Positions 41,931 to 52,107 of a stretch of 62,509 nucleotides of DNA are shown here, piece by piece; the first letter of the stretch is position 1; every line of letters starts with the position of its first letter. The notes beneath the pieces were generated by a model, which had not been told where the DNA came from, did no database searches, and saw nothing but the letters and a program-made list of their open reading frames with translations. Location: assembly GCF_001885765.1 (NCBI RefSeq), contig NZ_JXKD01000016.1, forward strand, positions 1 through 62,509, written 5' to 3'. A program made the position numbers and the translations under genes. The DNA comes from Enterococcus aquimarinus (GTDB lineage: Bacteria > Bacillota > Bacilli > Lactobacillales > Enterococcaceae).

Positions 41931-41971
41931 ATTGTAACATATACTATTAAAATGTAAAATATAAATTACAT
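41931..41971 (-). promoter_or_regulatory. xre promoter with palindromic operator
   Basis: On the minus strand TTTACA (41958-41953) and TACAAT (41936-41931) are 16 bp apart. ATGTAA-N8-TTACAT (41952-41971) overlaps the -35 and is a likely operator for the small XRE regulator. Confidence 0.55.
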
Positions 41972-41987
41972 AATTGCTTAAAAAAAA

Positions 41988-42111
41988 CGGAAGCTCTGAC
42001 AAAAGTCTGCTCATTCGAAAAACTTCACGACACTCGATCAATTAAAAGAGATCATTGGTTGAATATATCGTCAGTTTCTCAGAGCCAAACGACTTTGGTC
42101 ACGGCTTCCGT
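41988..42111 (-). terminator. Long hairpin terminator of the permuted papain-like gene
   Basis: On the minus strand CGGAAGCC-GTGACCAAAGTC pairs imperfectly with GACTTTTGTC-AGAGCTTCCG across an 80-nt loop, then a T8 run follows (complement of 41980-41987). It fits the end of the gene at 42126 but is unusually long. Confidence 0.5.
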
Positions 42112-42125
42112 GTCTCGTGAAGTTG

Positions 42126-42671
42126 TTACGCTGCATGATAAGCGCCGATTTCGCCGCGATAAACAATCTTCATTTGGGATAATTGCAAATAATCATGTGG
42201 TCGAATCAAGGTTTCTGGTTTTTCAAAAAGAGAAAGACCTGAACGATTCAATACTTCCGTTACAAATTGGGAACAAAAGTATTTGTTTTTTCGTTTAATT
42301 GGCATACCGAGTTCACAATAAATCAGACCGATTAAACTATAACTGTATTGATTACTCGTAGCAGTAAAAAGAGACAGTTCTTTTTGAATTTGAAACCATT
42401 GTTGACTTGTGACTGAAATTTTCATGACAAGAATTCTGGTCTTCCCATAGTGTTTATAAAACCCACTACTTTTACTCTCGTGAACAAATCCAGCAGAAAA
42501 CATGTGCCAATAGGTTTTACGGCCAAAAGAATAAATTCTTTCTAAATTTTCATCCAATGAAAGAGAGCAATGATTATAGCTAACACCTAATTTTTTTTGA
42601 ATCACTTTTCCTAAAACAGTGTCTGTACTCGAAAGTACAATATAAATATCTTTATTCGCTGCGTTAAACAA
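42126..42671 (-). CDS. Circularly permuted NlpC/P60-like (papain-fold) protein
   Basis: The 181-residue protein has the order of permuted papain-fold enzymes: the histidine segment YNHCSLSLD comes first (about residue 34) and the cysteine segment KYFCSQFVTEVL late (about 128). SFGRK and the YSLIGLIYCELG segment are typical neighbours. The best start is TTG 42671, with GGAGGA upstream; an ATG 18 codons earlier lacks a site. It has no signal peptide, so it acts in the cytoplasm, perhaps on amide or thioester bonds. Substrate unknown. Confidence 0.75.
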   Translation of the reverse strand: MFNAANKDIYIVLSSTDTVLGKVIQKKLGVSYNHCSLSLDENLERIYSFGRKTYWHMFSAGFVHESKSSGFYKHYGKTRILVMKISVTSQQWFQIQKELSLFTATSNQYSYSLIGLIYCELGMPIKRKNKYFCSQFVTEVLNRSGLSLFEKPETLIRPHDYLQLSQMKIVYRGEIGAYHAA

Positions 42672-42889
42672 TCGGGTTCCTCCTGAGTGCTCTTGTTGCT
42701 CGATGATTTCGTTATTCAAAATCATAAAAGAAAATAAGCACGCTTCTCATTATAGGCTAGTATCATAGGAAAAGGAATGCTAATATTTGAAATAAGAAGA
42801 AACTTCGAAGAATAGAAAAAATGACGGCCTTCTCATTGATTGTTAAAAAATCGATTGAGCAGTCGTACCGTCAGAAAAAGAGGGAATCC

Positions 42890-43804
42890 ATGCGAACGGA
42901 AAATGAAATGATGAACCTGATTTTACAGCTAGCAAAAGATGATGACCGAATCCGCTGTGTTTATTTAACGGGTTCTAGAGCCAACCCCAATGTAGAAAAA
43001 GATAACTATCAAGATTTCGATGTGGTATTTGTTGTAACGGAAACGGCTTCTTTTTTACAGGAGGACTCCTGGCGTGCATCACTGGGAGAAATCGCGATGA
43101 TGCAAGAGCCACTATCATCCTATTTGGGTTGGGGAGAAGGGAATGACCCAAATGAGTGCTATACTTGGTTGATGCTATTTAAGGATGGTCAACGAATCGA
43201 TTTGCAACTACATTCACTGCAAGTGGCTAAAAGGAATTTTTTAGCAGAATCGTTAACGGTGACGTTATTAGATAAAGATGCCTTTTTGCCAATTAATGAA
43301 GCCCCTTCTGATCACCATTACTGGATTGCAAAACCAAGTCAAGCCGAATTTTTAGCTTGTTGTAACGAATTTTGGTGGTGTTTATCAAATGTGGGGAAAG
43401 GACTTGTTCGTCAGCAACTCCCTTACGCCTTGCGGATGTACCATGAAACGAGTCACGCAGAACTGGATAAGATGATTGAGTGGGCAATTGGGCTTACTTA
43501 TGATTATCAAGTTAATACAGGATTATGGGGAAAATATTTTAGAGACTATTTGTCCGAAAAAGACTATAATCATTACTTAAAGACGTATGCGAGTGGGGAC
43601 GTTTCTCATATTTGGACCGCTGTATGGATGGCAGTTGAAATGTTTCAAGAAAAAGCAAGAGACGTGGCGCATGCTTTTGATTATCCGTATCATCAAGAGG
43701 AAGAAACGGCGATAATTTGTTATTTAAAAGGCTTAAAAGCCACGACTGAATTCACAGAAAGTCAGAAATCAGGAAGAGGGATGAACGATGAATATCCGCA
43801 ATGA
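42890..43804 (+). CDS. Aminoglycoside 6-adenylyltransferase-like protein (ANT(6)/AadK family)
   Basis: The 304-residue protein has the AadK/ANT(6) features: YLTGSRANPNV near residue 25, DFDVVFVV (metal aspartates) near 45, DGQRIDLQ near 102, and GKGLVRQQLPYALRM late. ATG 42890 has AGAGGG upstream; the open frame extends 23 codons before it. It may inactivate streptomycin-like drugs, but chromosomal homologues often give little resistance. It overlaps the DUF2200 gene by 17 nt. Confidence 0.85.
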   Translation: MRTENEMMNLILQLAKDDDRIRCVYLTGSRANPNVEKDNYQDFDVVFVVTETASFLQEDSWRASLGEIAMMQEPLSSYLGWGEGNDPNECYTWLMLFKDGQRIDLQLHSLQVAKRNFLAESLTVTLLDKDAFLPINEAPSDHHYWIAKPSQAEFLACCNEFWWCLSNVGKGLVRQQLPYALRMYHETSHAELDKMIEWAIGLTYDYQVNTGLWGKYFRDYLSEKDYNHYLKTYASGDVSHIWTAVWMAVEMFQEKARDVAHAFDYPYHQEEETAIICYLKGLKATTEFTESQKSGRGMNDEYPQ

Positions 43805-44165
43805 GCAACGTTTGTATCAGATGAGTGTCGGTAAGGTCTATCCACTGTATCTTGCGAAAGTTACAAAAAAGGGGCGTACGAAAGAAGAAGTCGATGACAT
43901 CATTCAATGGTTGACGGGTTATTCATCCGAGGAACTCGCACAAGTTGTGCAACAAGAAGTGAGCTTTGAACAGTTTTTTAAAAATGCTCCTAAGATGAAT
44001 GAGGCAAGACGATTGATTACTGGTGTGATTTGTGGGATCCGTGTCGAGGAAATTGAAGATCCGATTATTCAAGAAGTTCGCTATTTAGATAAATTGATTG
44101 ATGAGTTAGCCAAAGGAAAGAAAATCGAAAAAATCAAACGTCCACTCATAAAAATGGAGGAATGA
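43788..44165 (+). CDS. DUF2200-family protein
   Basis: The 125-residue soluble protein fits DUF2200: MSVGKVYPLYLAKVTKKGRT, VDDIIQWLTGYS and a long helical middle with FFKNAPKMNEARRLITGVIC. It starts within the end of the ANT(6)-like gene with AGGAAGAGGG, and a Nudix gene follows after 4 nt, so the three form an operon. Function unknown. Confidence 0.85.
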   Translation: MNIRNEQRLYQMSVGKVYPLYLAKVTKKGRTKEEVDDIIQWLTGYSSEELAQVVQQEVSFEQFFKNAPKMNEARRLITGVICGIRVEEIEDPIIQEVRYLDKLIDELAKGKKIEKIKRPLIKMEE

Positions 44166-44169
44166 GTGA

Positions 44170-44586
44170 ATGAAAAAATATAATTTACTCTTAATTTATC
44201 ATCATTCAGAAGAAAAAATAATCATGTGCCACCGAGTCAAAGAACCTTATTTAGGATTAATCAACTTACCAGGTGGGAAAATTGAAGAAGGAGAATCTGG
44301 GATTGAGGCGGCTTATCGTGAGTTGCAAGAAGAAACCAATATCACATCTGCAGACGTAACGTTACATCGATTGATGCGCTTTGACTATTGTTTACAAGAC
44401 TGTCTGTTAGAAGTTTACGTTGGGAAACTCAAACATGAAGTGACCTTAGTTGAAGAAGTCCATCCGCTTTTTTGGTCGGATTTGTCTCATGATTTCTTTG
44501 ATTCCACGATCTATGCTGGAGAAGGGAACATTGGGCATCTTCTTTTTCAAGCTGATTTAGTGAAAGAAAGCTTATTTTTAGAATAA
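44170..44586 (+). CDS. Nudix hydrolase (8-oxo-dGTP diphosphatase-like)
   Basis: The 138-residue protein has the Nudix box GGKIEEGESGIEAAYRELQE followed by ETNI (about residues 36-59). It probably cleans the nucleotide pool or acts on a related substrate. It is a second Nudix gene, distinct from the one at 21237. AATGGAGGAATGAGTG supplies the ribosome site. Last gene of the ANT(6)-DUF2200-Nudix unit. Confidence 0.88.
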   Translation: MKKYNLLLIYHHSEEKIIMCHRVKEPYLGLINLPGGKIEEGESGIEAAYRELQEETNITSADVTLHRLMRFDYCLQDCLLEVYVGKLKHEVTLVEEVHPLFWSDLSHDFFDSTIYAGEGNIGHLLFQADLVKESLFLE

Positions 44587-44657
44587 CGAAACAGCGTAAA
44601 ATAAGGAGAGACCCTGTTCTTATTCATCGTTAAACCATTAGAATGAGGAGTAGTACG

Positions 44658-45173
44658 ATGAAAATTCGACAAGAAATACCAAATGATTACCGCGCCGTCT
44701 ATCAATTAGTTCAATCGGCTTTTGAAACAGCCGATTTTGCCGATGGGAATGAACAAGAGATTATCGAGAAATTGCGAGCCAGTGAAGCCTTTATTCTGGA
44801 ATTATCCTTAGTTGCCGAAATAAAAGATGAAATTGTTGGCCATATTCTCTTTACAGAAGGTCACGTTGGCGAAACGACAGTCCTTGTCTTAGCGCCACTT
44901 TCTGTTTTACCTATCCATCAAAAATGTGGCGTAGGGCGTGCGTTAATCGCAGAAGGGCATCGCAGAGCGAAAGAATTAGGCTATTCTTTCAGTCTCGTTT
45001 TAGGAAGCGAAAATTATTATCCGAAATTTGGCTATCTTCCAGCGGCTGATTTTGGCGTCACCGTACCGGAAGGAATTCCTTCGATGAACTTTATGGCTTG
45101 TCCGTTAACGACTATCATCCCTCAGTTGGATGGTTCATTACGGTATGCCAGCGAATTTGGCGTAGCAGAGTAA
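44658..45173 (+). CDS. GNAT-family N-acetyltransferase (YhbS-like)
   Basis: The 171-residue protein has the GNAT acetyl-CoA loop VLPIHQKCGVGRALIAEG near residue 86 and the YhbS-like FSLVLGSENYYPKFGY region. The start was set at ATG 44658 (GAGGAG upstream), not five codons earlier. Substrate unknown. It is followed by a terminator shared with the convergent EAL gene. Confidence 0.85.
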   Translation: MKIRQEIPNDYRAVYQLVQSAFETADFADGNEQEIIEKLRASEAFILELSLVAEIKDEIVGHILFTEGHVGETTVLVLAPLSVLPIHQKCGVGRALIAEGHRRAKELGYSFSLVLGSENYYPKFGYLPAADFGVTVPEGIPSMNFMACPLTTIIPQLDGSLRYASEFGVAE

Positions 45174-45192
45174 TCAGTCCTTCAAAAATGGA

Positions 45193-45233
45193 CAAAAGGC
45201 ATCTTGAGCAATCGCTGCTGAAGATGCCTTTTG
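45193..45233. terminator. Bidirectional terminator
   Basis: AAAAGGCATCTT pairs with AAGATGCCTTTT around a GAGCAATCGCTGCTG loop. It sits between the GNAT gene and the convergent EAL gene. Confidence 0.8.
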
Positions 45234-45240
45234 TTATGAA

Positions 45241-46977
45241 TTATAAGTATTTATTCGTAAAATCATCCAAGGATAGGGCATGTGAGAAATAGAATCCTTG
45301 TAGACAATCTGAACCAAGCTCTCGGGCGTAGGTTAGTTCAACCTCAGATTCAATCCCTTCAAAGCAAGTTAATAACCCTAACTCTTTTGCGAGTTGGAGG
45401 ATATGTTTTAAGACAATTTCTTTTTTCGGTTCTTCTTTAATCCCCATAATAAATGTTGCATCTACTTTTAAGATATCAAAAGCTGCTTCGGTTAGTAAAT
45501 TAAAATCCGAATATCCCGAGCCAAAGTCATCTAAGGCAAGTCGAAAACCCATTGATTTTAGTTCTGAAAGAATATTGAGTGCATTACTAGAACGGTTGAG
45601 CGAAATGTGTTCCGTAATTTCGAAGACAATTTGATGAGGATTAAGCGCTTTTGTGGCCACAAGATTTTTGATGTCTGATAAGAACAAATCATTTGTCAAC
45701 TGGACGGCATCAAGATTAATGGTAATCGGGATGTGATCAAACAGACGATCTTCCACCACTTTATCTAAAATCCAGGTCGTTAATTTATGAATATGGCCAT
45801 ACTCTTTTGCGCCTTTAATAATGACAAGCGGGGAAACGGCACCTAATTCCTCATCGCGCCAACGAAGTAAAGCTTCGGCGGCTTCTAGATTTCCATTTTG
45901 ATCCATGATCGGTTGATAAAGGACTTTAATCTGATTGTCTTCAAAGGCGGATTGCAGTTTTTCAATGGTTTGCAGCGTGAGGGTATAGTCATTGCTCATT
46001 TCTTCTGAATAATAAGTGATACGCGTAGAATCACGTTGGTTTAAACAAATTTCAGCGCTTAAAAGTAAATCCGTTAATTCGAGTACTTGTGTAGGATAAA
46101 AAACGACTCCCATTTCAATGGTTAAAAAGATTTTTTTTGAGTCGATTGATAAGGGCGTTAATAATGTTTGATAAAGTTCTTCGATTAATTCTTTGAAGGA
46201 TGCTTCATTTTTACATTTAGAACAAAATACAGCAAATACATCTCTTGATAAACGATATAAATAGTATCCGCTTGGCAAGGCTTTTTTGATTCGTCTAATC
46301 ATCGTATTTGTGACTTCATCCATGATTTTTCTGGAATAATGAACGGTGATTTCAGATAGATTTTGACAACGAATTAAAGCGAGTCCTTTGACATCGGAGT
46401 CGCGTTTGCGCGCCATTTGGTTAATATCAAAAGCGAACTGATTAAAATTGGGGAGAAACGTTTTCGTATCATAATACGTTAAGGAATGATCGCTAAAGTC
46501 ACGATAATTCACGCTGTCGGTATCAAAAAATAAAATACCATACGTTGGGGCATAAGGAGGATTCTCAAAGCGTGTTACTTTTATCCAACTACGTTTAGCA
46601 TTATTTTCATTGTCGATATAAGATAAACGGCCGTTCCAGTGATTATTCAACCGGACTTCATCGATAATGGCTTGTTTGTCTCCTTCGTTTAACCGTAAAG
46701 GAATGACATCAGAGATTGAATGACCAATTAATTCTGATTGATTTTTCCCTAGTTTGTATTCAATCGTTTTATTTGTGAAAAGAATCGTTTCATTCCGGTC
46801 AACAAATATCACCGACACAGGTGTTGATTGCATAAAGGTAAGATATTGCGCCATGATTTCAGGGGGAAGTTCTAGGCGGCGTAAATTATCAATCGTTTTT
46901 GTATAATCATTGGAATTATTCAAAAATTGGATAAAGGAGGGCGTAACTGGATTTGTTCGATTTGACTCTGTCTTCAT
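45241..46977 (-). CDS. PAS/degenerate GGDEF/EAL protein (c-di-GMP phosphodiesterase)
   Basis: The 578-residue cytoplasmic signalling protein has a PAS domain at about 45-155 and a GGDEF-like domain at about 170-320 whose active motif is SRDVF (244-248), so cyclase activity is unlikely. An EAL domain spans about 335-578. The EAL residues needed for c-di-GMP hydrolysis are kept: E368-A-L, N421, E453, D483-D484, K504 and E540. It likely lowers c-di-GMP in response to a PAS signal. No other cyclase or PilZ gene is in the window. Confidence 0.88.
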   Translation of the reverse strand: MKTESNRTNPVTPSFIQFLNNSNDYTKTIDNLRRLELPPEIMAQYLTFMQSTPVSVIFVDRNETILFTNKTIEYKLGKNQSELIGHSISDVIPLRLNEGDKQAIIDEVRLNNHWNGRLSYIDNENNAKRSWIKVTRFENPPYAPTYGILFFDTDSVNYRDFSDHSLTYYDTKTFLPNFNQFAFDINQMARKRDSDVKGLALIRCQNLSEITVHYSRKIMDEVTNTMIRRIKKALPSGYYLYRLSRDVFAVFCSKCKNEASFKELIEELYQTLLTPLSIDSKKIFLTIEMGVVFYPTQVLELTDLLLSAEICLNQRDSTRITYYSEEMSNDYTLTLQTIEKLQSAFEDNQIKVLYQPIMDQNGNLEAAEALLRWRDEELGAVSPLVIIKGAKEYGHIHKLTTWILDKVVEDRLFDHIPITINLDAVQLTNDLFLSDIKNLVATKALNPHQIVFEITEHISLNRSSNALNILSELKSMGFRLALDDFGSGYSDFNLLTEAAFDILKVDATFIMGIKEEPKKEIVLKHILQLAKELGLLTCFEGIESEVELTYARELGSDCLQGFYFSHALSLDDFTNKYL

Positions 46978-47194
46978 ATTCTAGAAACCTCCAAATGAAT
47001 TATTCTATTACGTTATTTTTATATATTGTACCATCTTATGAAATCGTACGCATTAAAAGAGTACAAAATGAGAAAATTTTTTCAATTGATGAGAATATCC
47101 AATAAAGACTATGGGATTTTTTTCAATTATGTTATGATAATAACGGTTTTGGGTGAATTTTTATACATAAATTAGCGAGAGGAATGAATAAACT

Positions 47195-48655
47195 GTGTCA
47201 CTAAAAAAATATATTGTCTCTTTTCTAACGGCCTTCTTCTTTTTCAGTAGCCTTATTCCGTTGAATGTTGTTAATGCAGCGACTGAGGATCCTTATTATG
47301 AGGCAATTATAGAAAGAGGAACGCTAATTGTCGGTTTATCGCCGGATTATGCGCCTTATGAATTTTATGCAGAAGTGGATGGTCAACAAACGATTGTGGG
47401 CTTTGATGTTTCTGTTGCTGAGAAGATTGCCGACCATTTAGGCGTCGAATTAAAAATCGAGCCGATGGGATTTGATGCATTACTTGGCGCTATGAGCACT
47501 GGGAAAATTGATATGATTATCTCAGGGATGTCACCGACACCCGAGCGTTTGAAAGAAGTTAGTTTTTCCAAGTCCTATATGACGATTGAACAAAAATTAC
47601 TTGTTCGTAAGGAAGATCAAGCGGATTTAACGACAATTGCTGACTTTGATGGACGAACAGTCGCAGTGCAAAAGCAATCAACGCAAGAAGAACTGGCGTT
47701 TAGTGAGCTATCAAATGCCTCCATTATTTCGTTGCAAAAAATTCCAGATGTCATTTTGAATTTAAAAAATAAAAAAGTGGATGGTGCTATCTTAGAAGGT
47801 CCCGTTGCACAGGGGTACGTCGATCGCCATGAAGATATTGTTTATTCTGATGTTGCTTTTCAAGATGCGAACAAAGACGTGGCAGTTGCCTTTTCAAAAA
47901 ATGCGCCTGTTTTAGAAGAAAGAGTGAATGAGGCGATTACAGAAATATTAGATAACAATTTATTGGTTGAATATCAAGCGCAAGCCAATGAGTGGTTATT
48001 AGAAGATGACCAAGGATTCTTTCGGAAATATTATTCTTACTACCTTTCAGGTGCAAGCTATACGATTTTCCTTGCGTTTATTGGTGTCTTTTTCGGAACG
48101 CTTGTCGGTGGATTACTCGCTTGGATGAAATTAGGTTCGAGCAAACTGATTCGCTTATTCGCCACGATTTATATTGAATATATTCGCGGGACGCCTTTAC
48201 TGGTCCAAATCTTCATTGTTTATTTTGGAACAGGGATTTTAGGCTTGGATATCTCCCGGCTTGCGGCTGGCTGTATCGCCCTTTCGTTAAATAGTGGGGC
48301 ATACGTCGCAGAAATTATTCGTGCTGGGATTAACGGGGTTAACCGTGGTCAGTTAGAAGCCGCTCGTTCGTTAGGGATGAATCAAGTGCAAGCGATGCGT
48401 CATATTATTTTACCGCAAGCAGTGAAAAATATTTTACCAGCTTTAGGAAATGAATTTGTGACAGTTATTAAAGAGTCATCAGTCGTGTCCATTATTGGTG
48501 TATCTGAACTCATTTTCCAAGCTGGAAATGTTCAAGGTGCGAGCTTTAAGCCATTCTTACCGTACCTTGTCGTTTCATTCATTTATTTTGCTTTAACCTT
48601 TACGCTATCTAGAGTACTTGGCGTTGCTGAAAGGAGAATGAACGCACATGATTAA
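47195..48655 (+). CDS. glnP: Fused amino-acid receptor-permease (GlnP type)
   Basis: The 486-residue protein has a cleavable signal (about 1-28, ending VNAA), one SBP_bac_3 receptor domain (about 35-265, with [11 protein letters not shown] and [11 protein letters not shown]), and a HisM-type permease domain (about 285-480, [20 protein letters not shown]). Receptor-permease fusions of this type in Lactobacillales import glutamine, glutamate or other polar amino acids. GTG 47195 has AGAGG upstream. The ATPase gene overlaps its end by 8 nt. Confidence 0.9.
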   Translation: MSLKKYIVSFLTAFFFFSSLIPLNVVNAATEDPYYEAIIERGTLIVGLSPDYAPYEFYAEVDGQQTIVGFDVSVAEKIADHLGVELKIEPMGFDALLGAMSTGKIDMIISGMSPTPERLKEVSFSKSYMTIEQKLLVRKEDQADLTTIADFDGRTVAVQKQSTQEELAFSELSNASIISLQKIPDVILNLKNKKVDGAILEGPVAQGYVDRHEDIVYSDVAFQDANKDVAVAFSKNAPVLEERVNEAITEILDNNLLVEYQAQANEWLLEDDQGFFRKYYSYYLSGASYTIFLAFIGVFFGTLVGGLLAWMKLGSSKLIRLFATIYIEYIRGTPLLVQIFIVYFGTGILGLDISRLAAGCIALSLNSGAYVAEIIRAGINGVNRGQLEAARSLGMNQVQAMRHIILPQAVKNILPALGNEFVTVIKESSVVSIIGVSELIFQAGNVQGASFKPFLPYLVVSFIYFALTFTLSRVLGVAERRMNAHD

Positions 48656-49370
48656 AATCCGTCAGTTACACAAATCATTTGATCAAACGCCCGTCTTAAA
48701 AGGCATTGATTTAACTGTTGAAAAAGGCGAAGTAGTCGTCATTATTGGACCTTCTGGGAGTGGGAAAAGTACCTTTTTACGGTGTTTGAATCTACTTGAA
48801 ACACCTACTGAAGGCACGATTGAATTTGAAGGGACCAACATTTTAGCAAAAGATCATAATATAGACGAATTACGCCAAAAAATGGGAATGGTTTTTCAAA
48901 GTTTTAATTTATTTCCTCATAAAAGTGTCTTAGAAAATTTAACGATTAGTCCCATAAAGGTCAAAAAGCTAGACGAACAATTGGCAAAAGACAAAGCGCT
49001 GACTCTTTTGGAACAAGTAGGATTAAAAGAAAAAAGTAGCAGCTATCCTTCCAGTTTATCTGGTGGCCAACAACAAAGGGTTGCGATTGCGCGAGCACTG
49101 GCCATGGATCCTGACGTGTTACTCTTTGACGAACCGACATCGGCTTTAGATCCTGAAATGGTCGGGGAAGTGTTAGGGGTTATGCAAAATTTAGCAGAAA
49201 AAGGCATGACAATGGTCGTTGTCACGCATGAAATGGGCTTTGCTAGAGAAGTGGCGAGCCGTGTGATTTTTATGGATGAGGGCGTGATTCAAGAAGAAGG
49301 AACGCCGGCAGAAATATTTGGTTCTCCGAAAAATCCGAGAACACAAAATTTCTTAAATAAAGTGTTGTAA
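48648..49370 (+). CDS. glnQ: Amino-acid ABC transporter ATP-binding protein (GlnQ type)
   Basis: The 240-residue polar amino acid ATPase has Walker [11 protein letters not shown]-loop FQSFNLFPH, signature LSGGQQQRV and Walker [14 protein letters not shown]. It works with the fused GlnP-type protein it overlaps, energising import. ATG 48648 follows AAAGGAGAATG. A terminator follows. Confidence 0.92.
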   Translation: MIKIRQLHKSFDQTPVLKGIDLTVEKGEVVVIIGPSGSGKSTFLRCLNLLETPTEGTIEFEGTNILAKDHNIDELRQKMGMVFQSFNLFPHKSVLENLTISPIKVKKLDEQLAKDKALTLLEQVGLKEKSSSYPSSLSGGQQQRVAIARALAMDPDVLLFDEPTSALDPEMVGEVLGVMQNLAEKGMTMVVVTHEMGFAREVASRVIFMDEGVIQEEGTPAEIFGSPKNPRTQNFLNKVL

Positions 49371-49374
49371 AGGG

Positions 49375-49416
49375 AACACCTCTTCTTAGTTGATTGATTA
49401 GGAAGAGGTGTTTTTG
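49375..49416 (+). terminator. Terminator after glnQ
   Basis: AACACCTCTTC pairs with GAAGAGGTGTT, followed by TTTG. A second hairpin with GAGG...CCTC and a TTTTCTTT tail lies at 49459-49496. Confidence 0.8.
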
Positions 49417-49592
49417 TGGATAGTCACTCAAGAAAAGAGAATATCAGTAAAAACCAATGAGGCTCTTTCATTTTTCTGAAAGATCCTCTTTTCTTTCGTA
49501 ATATAATTAGTAAATGATTTGAAAAAAATGAGAAAACCCCTATTTTTACGATTAGAATGTGCTATACTAATCAAAAAAGAAGGGGTGGTTTG

Positions 49593-49859
49593 ATGAGAGG
49601 CATTTTAACAGTCATTGGGAAAGATAAAGTGGGGATTATCGCGGGTGTGAGTCAGACGTTAGCATCATTAAATATTAATATTGTTGATGTGACACAAACG
49701 ATTATGCAAGAATATTTTACAATGATGATGGTACTGGAACTAAATCCAGCTTTGGATTTTGAGCAAATACGCGCGCAACTAACGCAAGCTGGTGAAGAAT
49801 TGGGTGTCAAAATTAGCATTCAAAATGAAGAAATTTTTGATGCAATGCACAAATTATAA
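49593..49859 (+). CDS. ACT-domain protein (UPF0237)
   Basis: The 88-residue single ACT domain starts [20 protein letters not shown] and contains [16 protein letters not shown]. It belongs to the UPF0237/GcvR-like group that is paired with UPF0210 proteins, as here. ATG 49593 has AAGGGGTGG upstream; a longer frame without a site is ignored. It probably binds an amino acid and regulates its partner. Confidence 0.88.
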   Translation: MRGILTVIGKDKVGIIAGVSQTLASLNINIVDVTQTIMQEYFTMMMVLELNPALDFEQIRAQLTQAGEELGVKISIQNEEIFDAMHKL

Positions 49860-49873
49860 TCGGAGGTTATCAG

Positions 49874-51226
49874 ATGGAAGTTAATCATATACTGGAAACC
49901 ATTCGTATGGTGGAAGAAGAACATTTAGATATACGAACAATTACAATGGGGATTTCACTCCTTGATTGTATGGATAGCAACATTGAAGCTGTCTGCGAAA
50001 AGGTGTATCAAAAAATTACGACGAAAGCAAAAGAGTTAGTCGCAGTTGGCGAAGCGATTGAATTGGAATATGGGATTCCGATTATTAATAAGCGAATTTC
50101 CGTTACGCCGATAGCGATTGTGGCTTCAGCCGTGACCAATACGACCACAACAGACTGTATTCAATTAGCCAAAGCGCTTGATCGCGCAGCGGAAACGGTA
50201 GGGGTTAACTTTATCGGAGGATATAGTGCATTAGTCGAAAAAGGCTATCAAGGTGCGGATCGAGTATTAATTGAATCTATCCCTGAAGCATTAGCACAAA
50301 CGCAATTTGTTTGTTCATCTGTGAATATTGGATCAACAAAAGCGGGAATTAATATGGACGCCGTTAAATTGATGGGCGAAACCGTTAAAGCAACAGCTGA
50401 AGCTTCAGAGATGGGGTGTGCCAAATTAGTCGTCTTTGCGAATGCGGTGGAAGACAATCCATTTATGGCGGGGGCTTTTCATGGCGTCGGTGAAGGTGAC
50501 TGTGTGATCAATGTTGGCGTGAGTGGACCAGGAGTTGTCAAACGCGCCTTAGAAAAAGTCCGTGGCGAAAGTTTTGACGTTGTGGCAGAAACGGTCAAAA
50601 CAACTGCGTTTAAAATTACTCGCATGGGTCAACTCGTGGGTCGCGTCGCTTCCGAACGATTAGGTGTTCCTTTTGGCATTGTCGATTTATCGTTGGCTCC
50701 TACGCCAGCTGTGGGTGATAGTGTGGCTTTTATCTTAGAAGAAATGGGTCTTGAATCAGTTGGGACGCATGGTACTACGGCGGCTTTAGCACTTTTAAAC
50801 GATGCTGTTAAAAAAGGCGGCGTCATGGCATGTAATCATGTTGGGGGCTTATCGGGTGCATTTATTCCCGTCTCAGAAGATGCAGGAATGATTCAAGCGG
50901 TCCAAAATGGGTTTTTAAATTTAGAAAAATTAGAAGCGATGACAGCCATCTGTTCGGTCGGGTTGGATATGATTGCGATCCCTGGTGAAACGAGTGCAGA
51001 AACGATTGCGGCGATGATTGCCGATGAAGCCGCGATTGGTGTGATTAACCATAAAACGACTGCGGTGCGCATTATTCCGGCAAAAGATAGTAAAGTCGGT
51101 GATATGATTGAGTTTGGCGGATTACTCGGAACGGCACCGGTTATGAAAGTAAATGCTGCGAAATCTTTTGACTTCATTCAACGTGGCGGACGTATTCCAG
51201 CACCGATTCATTCCTTTAAAAATTAA
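49874..51226 (+). CDS. UPF0210/PFL-like protein (DUF711)
   Basis: The 450-residue protein of the DUF711/UPF0210 family contains [12 protein letters not shown] near residue 23 and [14 protein letters not shown], a helical and glycine-rich middle resembling glycyl-radical fold proteins. It lacks the usual radical-loop end and ends [11 protein letters not shown]. It follows the ACT gene by 14 nt, the conserved pairing. Biochemical function not known to me. Confidence 0.9.
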   Translation: MEVNHILETIRMVEEEHLDIRTITMGISLLDCMDSNIEAVCEKVYQKITTKAKELVAVGEAIELEYGIPIINKRISVTPIAIVASAVTNTTTTDCIQLAKALDRAAETVGVNFIGGYSALVEKGYQGADRVLIESIPEALAQTQFVCSSVNIGSTKAGINMDAVKLMGETVKATAEASEMGCAKLVVFANAVEDNPFMAGAFHGVGEGDCVINVGVSGPGVVKRALEKVRGESFDVVAETVKTTAFKITRMGQLVGRVASERLGVPFGIVDLSLAPTPAVGDSVAFILEEMGLESVGTHGTTAALALLNDAVKKGGVMACNHVGGLSGAFIPVSEDAGMIQAVQNGFLNLEKLEAMTAICSVGLDMIAIPGETSAETIAAMIADEAAIGVINHKTTAVRIIPAKDSKVGDMIEFGGLLGTAPVMKVNAAKSFDFIQRGGRIPAPIHSFKN

Positions 51227-51255
51227 AAAGGTTCTTATTTTTTAGAATAATCGTT

Positions 51256-51294
51256 AAAAGATTCTTAGTAAATAGGCTAAGAATCTTTTTTTTT
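51256..51294 (+). terminator. Terminator after the UPF0210 gene
   Basis: AAAAGATTCTTAG pairs with CTAAGAATCTTTT around TAAATAGG, followed by further Ts. Confidence 0.85.
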
Positions 51295-51347
51295 GTTGAA
51301 ATAAAACCAATCTTTTTTCGTATGTTTCTACTGAAAGGAGTGATTCG

Positions 51348-51965
51348 ATGAAATTTCAAAAGTTCAATCAATCATTGCGTTACATCATCATGAGCGGGCT
51401 TGTTTTGATACTTGTGATTAGTGGTTTTTTTCTTTATACCACAAACAAAGAAGAAGAAGTGCTTTGGGAGATTGCACCGAGTACTTCTGACGAAGAAATC
51501 GCCGTTGAAGTCAGTGAAAGTACGACAACAACGGAGATTTTAGTTGATATTAAAGGAGCCATTCAACAACCGGGAGTCTATCATTTGCCTAGCGACGCGC
51601 GCTTGCATGAGCTAATTCTTGCGGCAGGTGGCTTTACGAAAGAAGCAGAAGAAAGGAAATTGAATCTTGCGGAAAAACTAAGTGATCAACAAATGATTTA
51701 TGTCCCAAGTAAAGAAGAAGTTGACTTTTCAGTGGAACTTCCTCAGATGAATCAAGAAGGCAATGCCGAAACGGGCTTGATAAATCTTAATACAGCAACG
51801 CTTTTGCAACTTCAAGAATTACCTGGAATCGGACCGGCAAAAGCACAAGCAATTATTACGTACCGCGAAGAAAATGGCTTATTCAAAACGGTGGAAGATT
51901 TGCTGAATATTTCTGGCTTTGGCGAAAAAACACTTGAGAAGTTAAGAGCAATGATTACGTTATAA
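51348..51965 (+). CDS. comEA: Competence protein ComEA (DNA receptor)
   Basis: The 205-residue protein has one N-terminal anchor helix (about 13-30), an SLBB domain (about 62-118, VDIKGAIQQPGVYHL) and a C-terminal helix-hairpin-helix DNA-binding domain (about 142-205, INLNTATLLQLQELPGIGPA). It binds double-stranded DNA outside the membrane during transformation. ATG 51348 follows AAAGGAG. comEB and comEC follow. Confidence 0.92.
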   Translation: MKFQKFNQSLRYIIMSGLVLILVISGFFLYTTNKEEEVLWEIAPSTSDEEIAVEVSESTTTTEILVDIKGAIQQPGVYHLPSDARLHELILAAGGFTKEAEERKLNLAEKLSDQQMIYVPSKEEVDFSVELPQMNQEGNAETGLINLNTATLLQLQELPGIGPAKAQAIITYREENGLFKTVEDLLNISGFGEKTLEKLRAMITL

Positions 51966-52107
51966 ACACAACACCGTATGATGCAAAAATTGGTTCTTTG
52001 AAAATAACATAAAACGTTGTAGCAAAATATTGAAGACAGCGATACACAAACGATTGGGGATGTGGTACATTATTACCAATCGATGAAAGCGTAAAAGGAG
52101 TGTCTGA

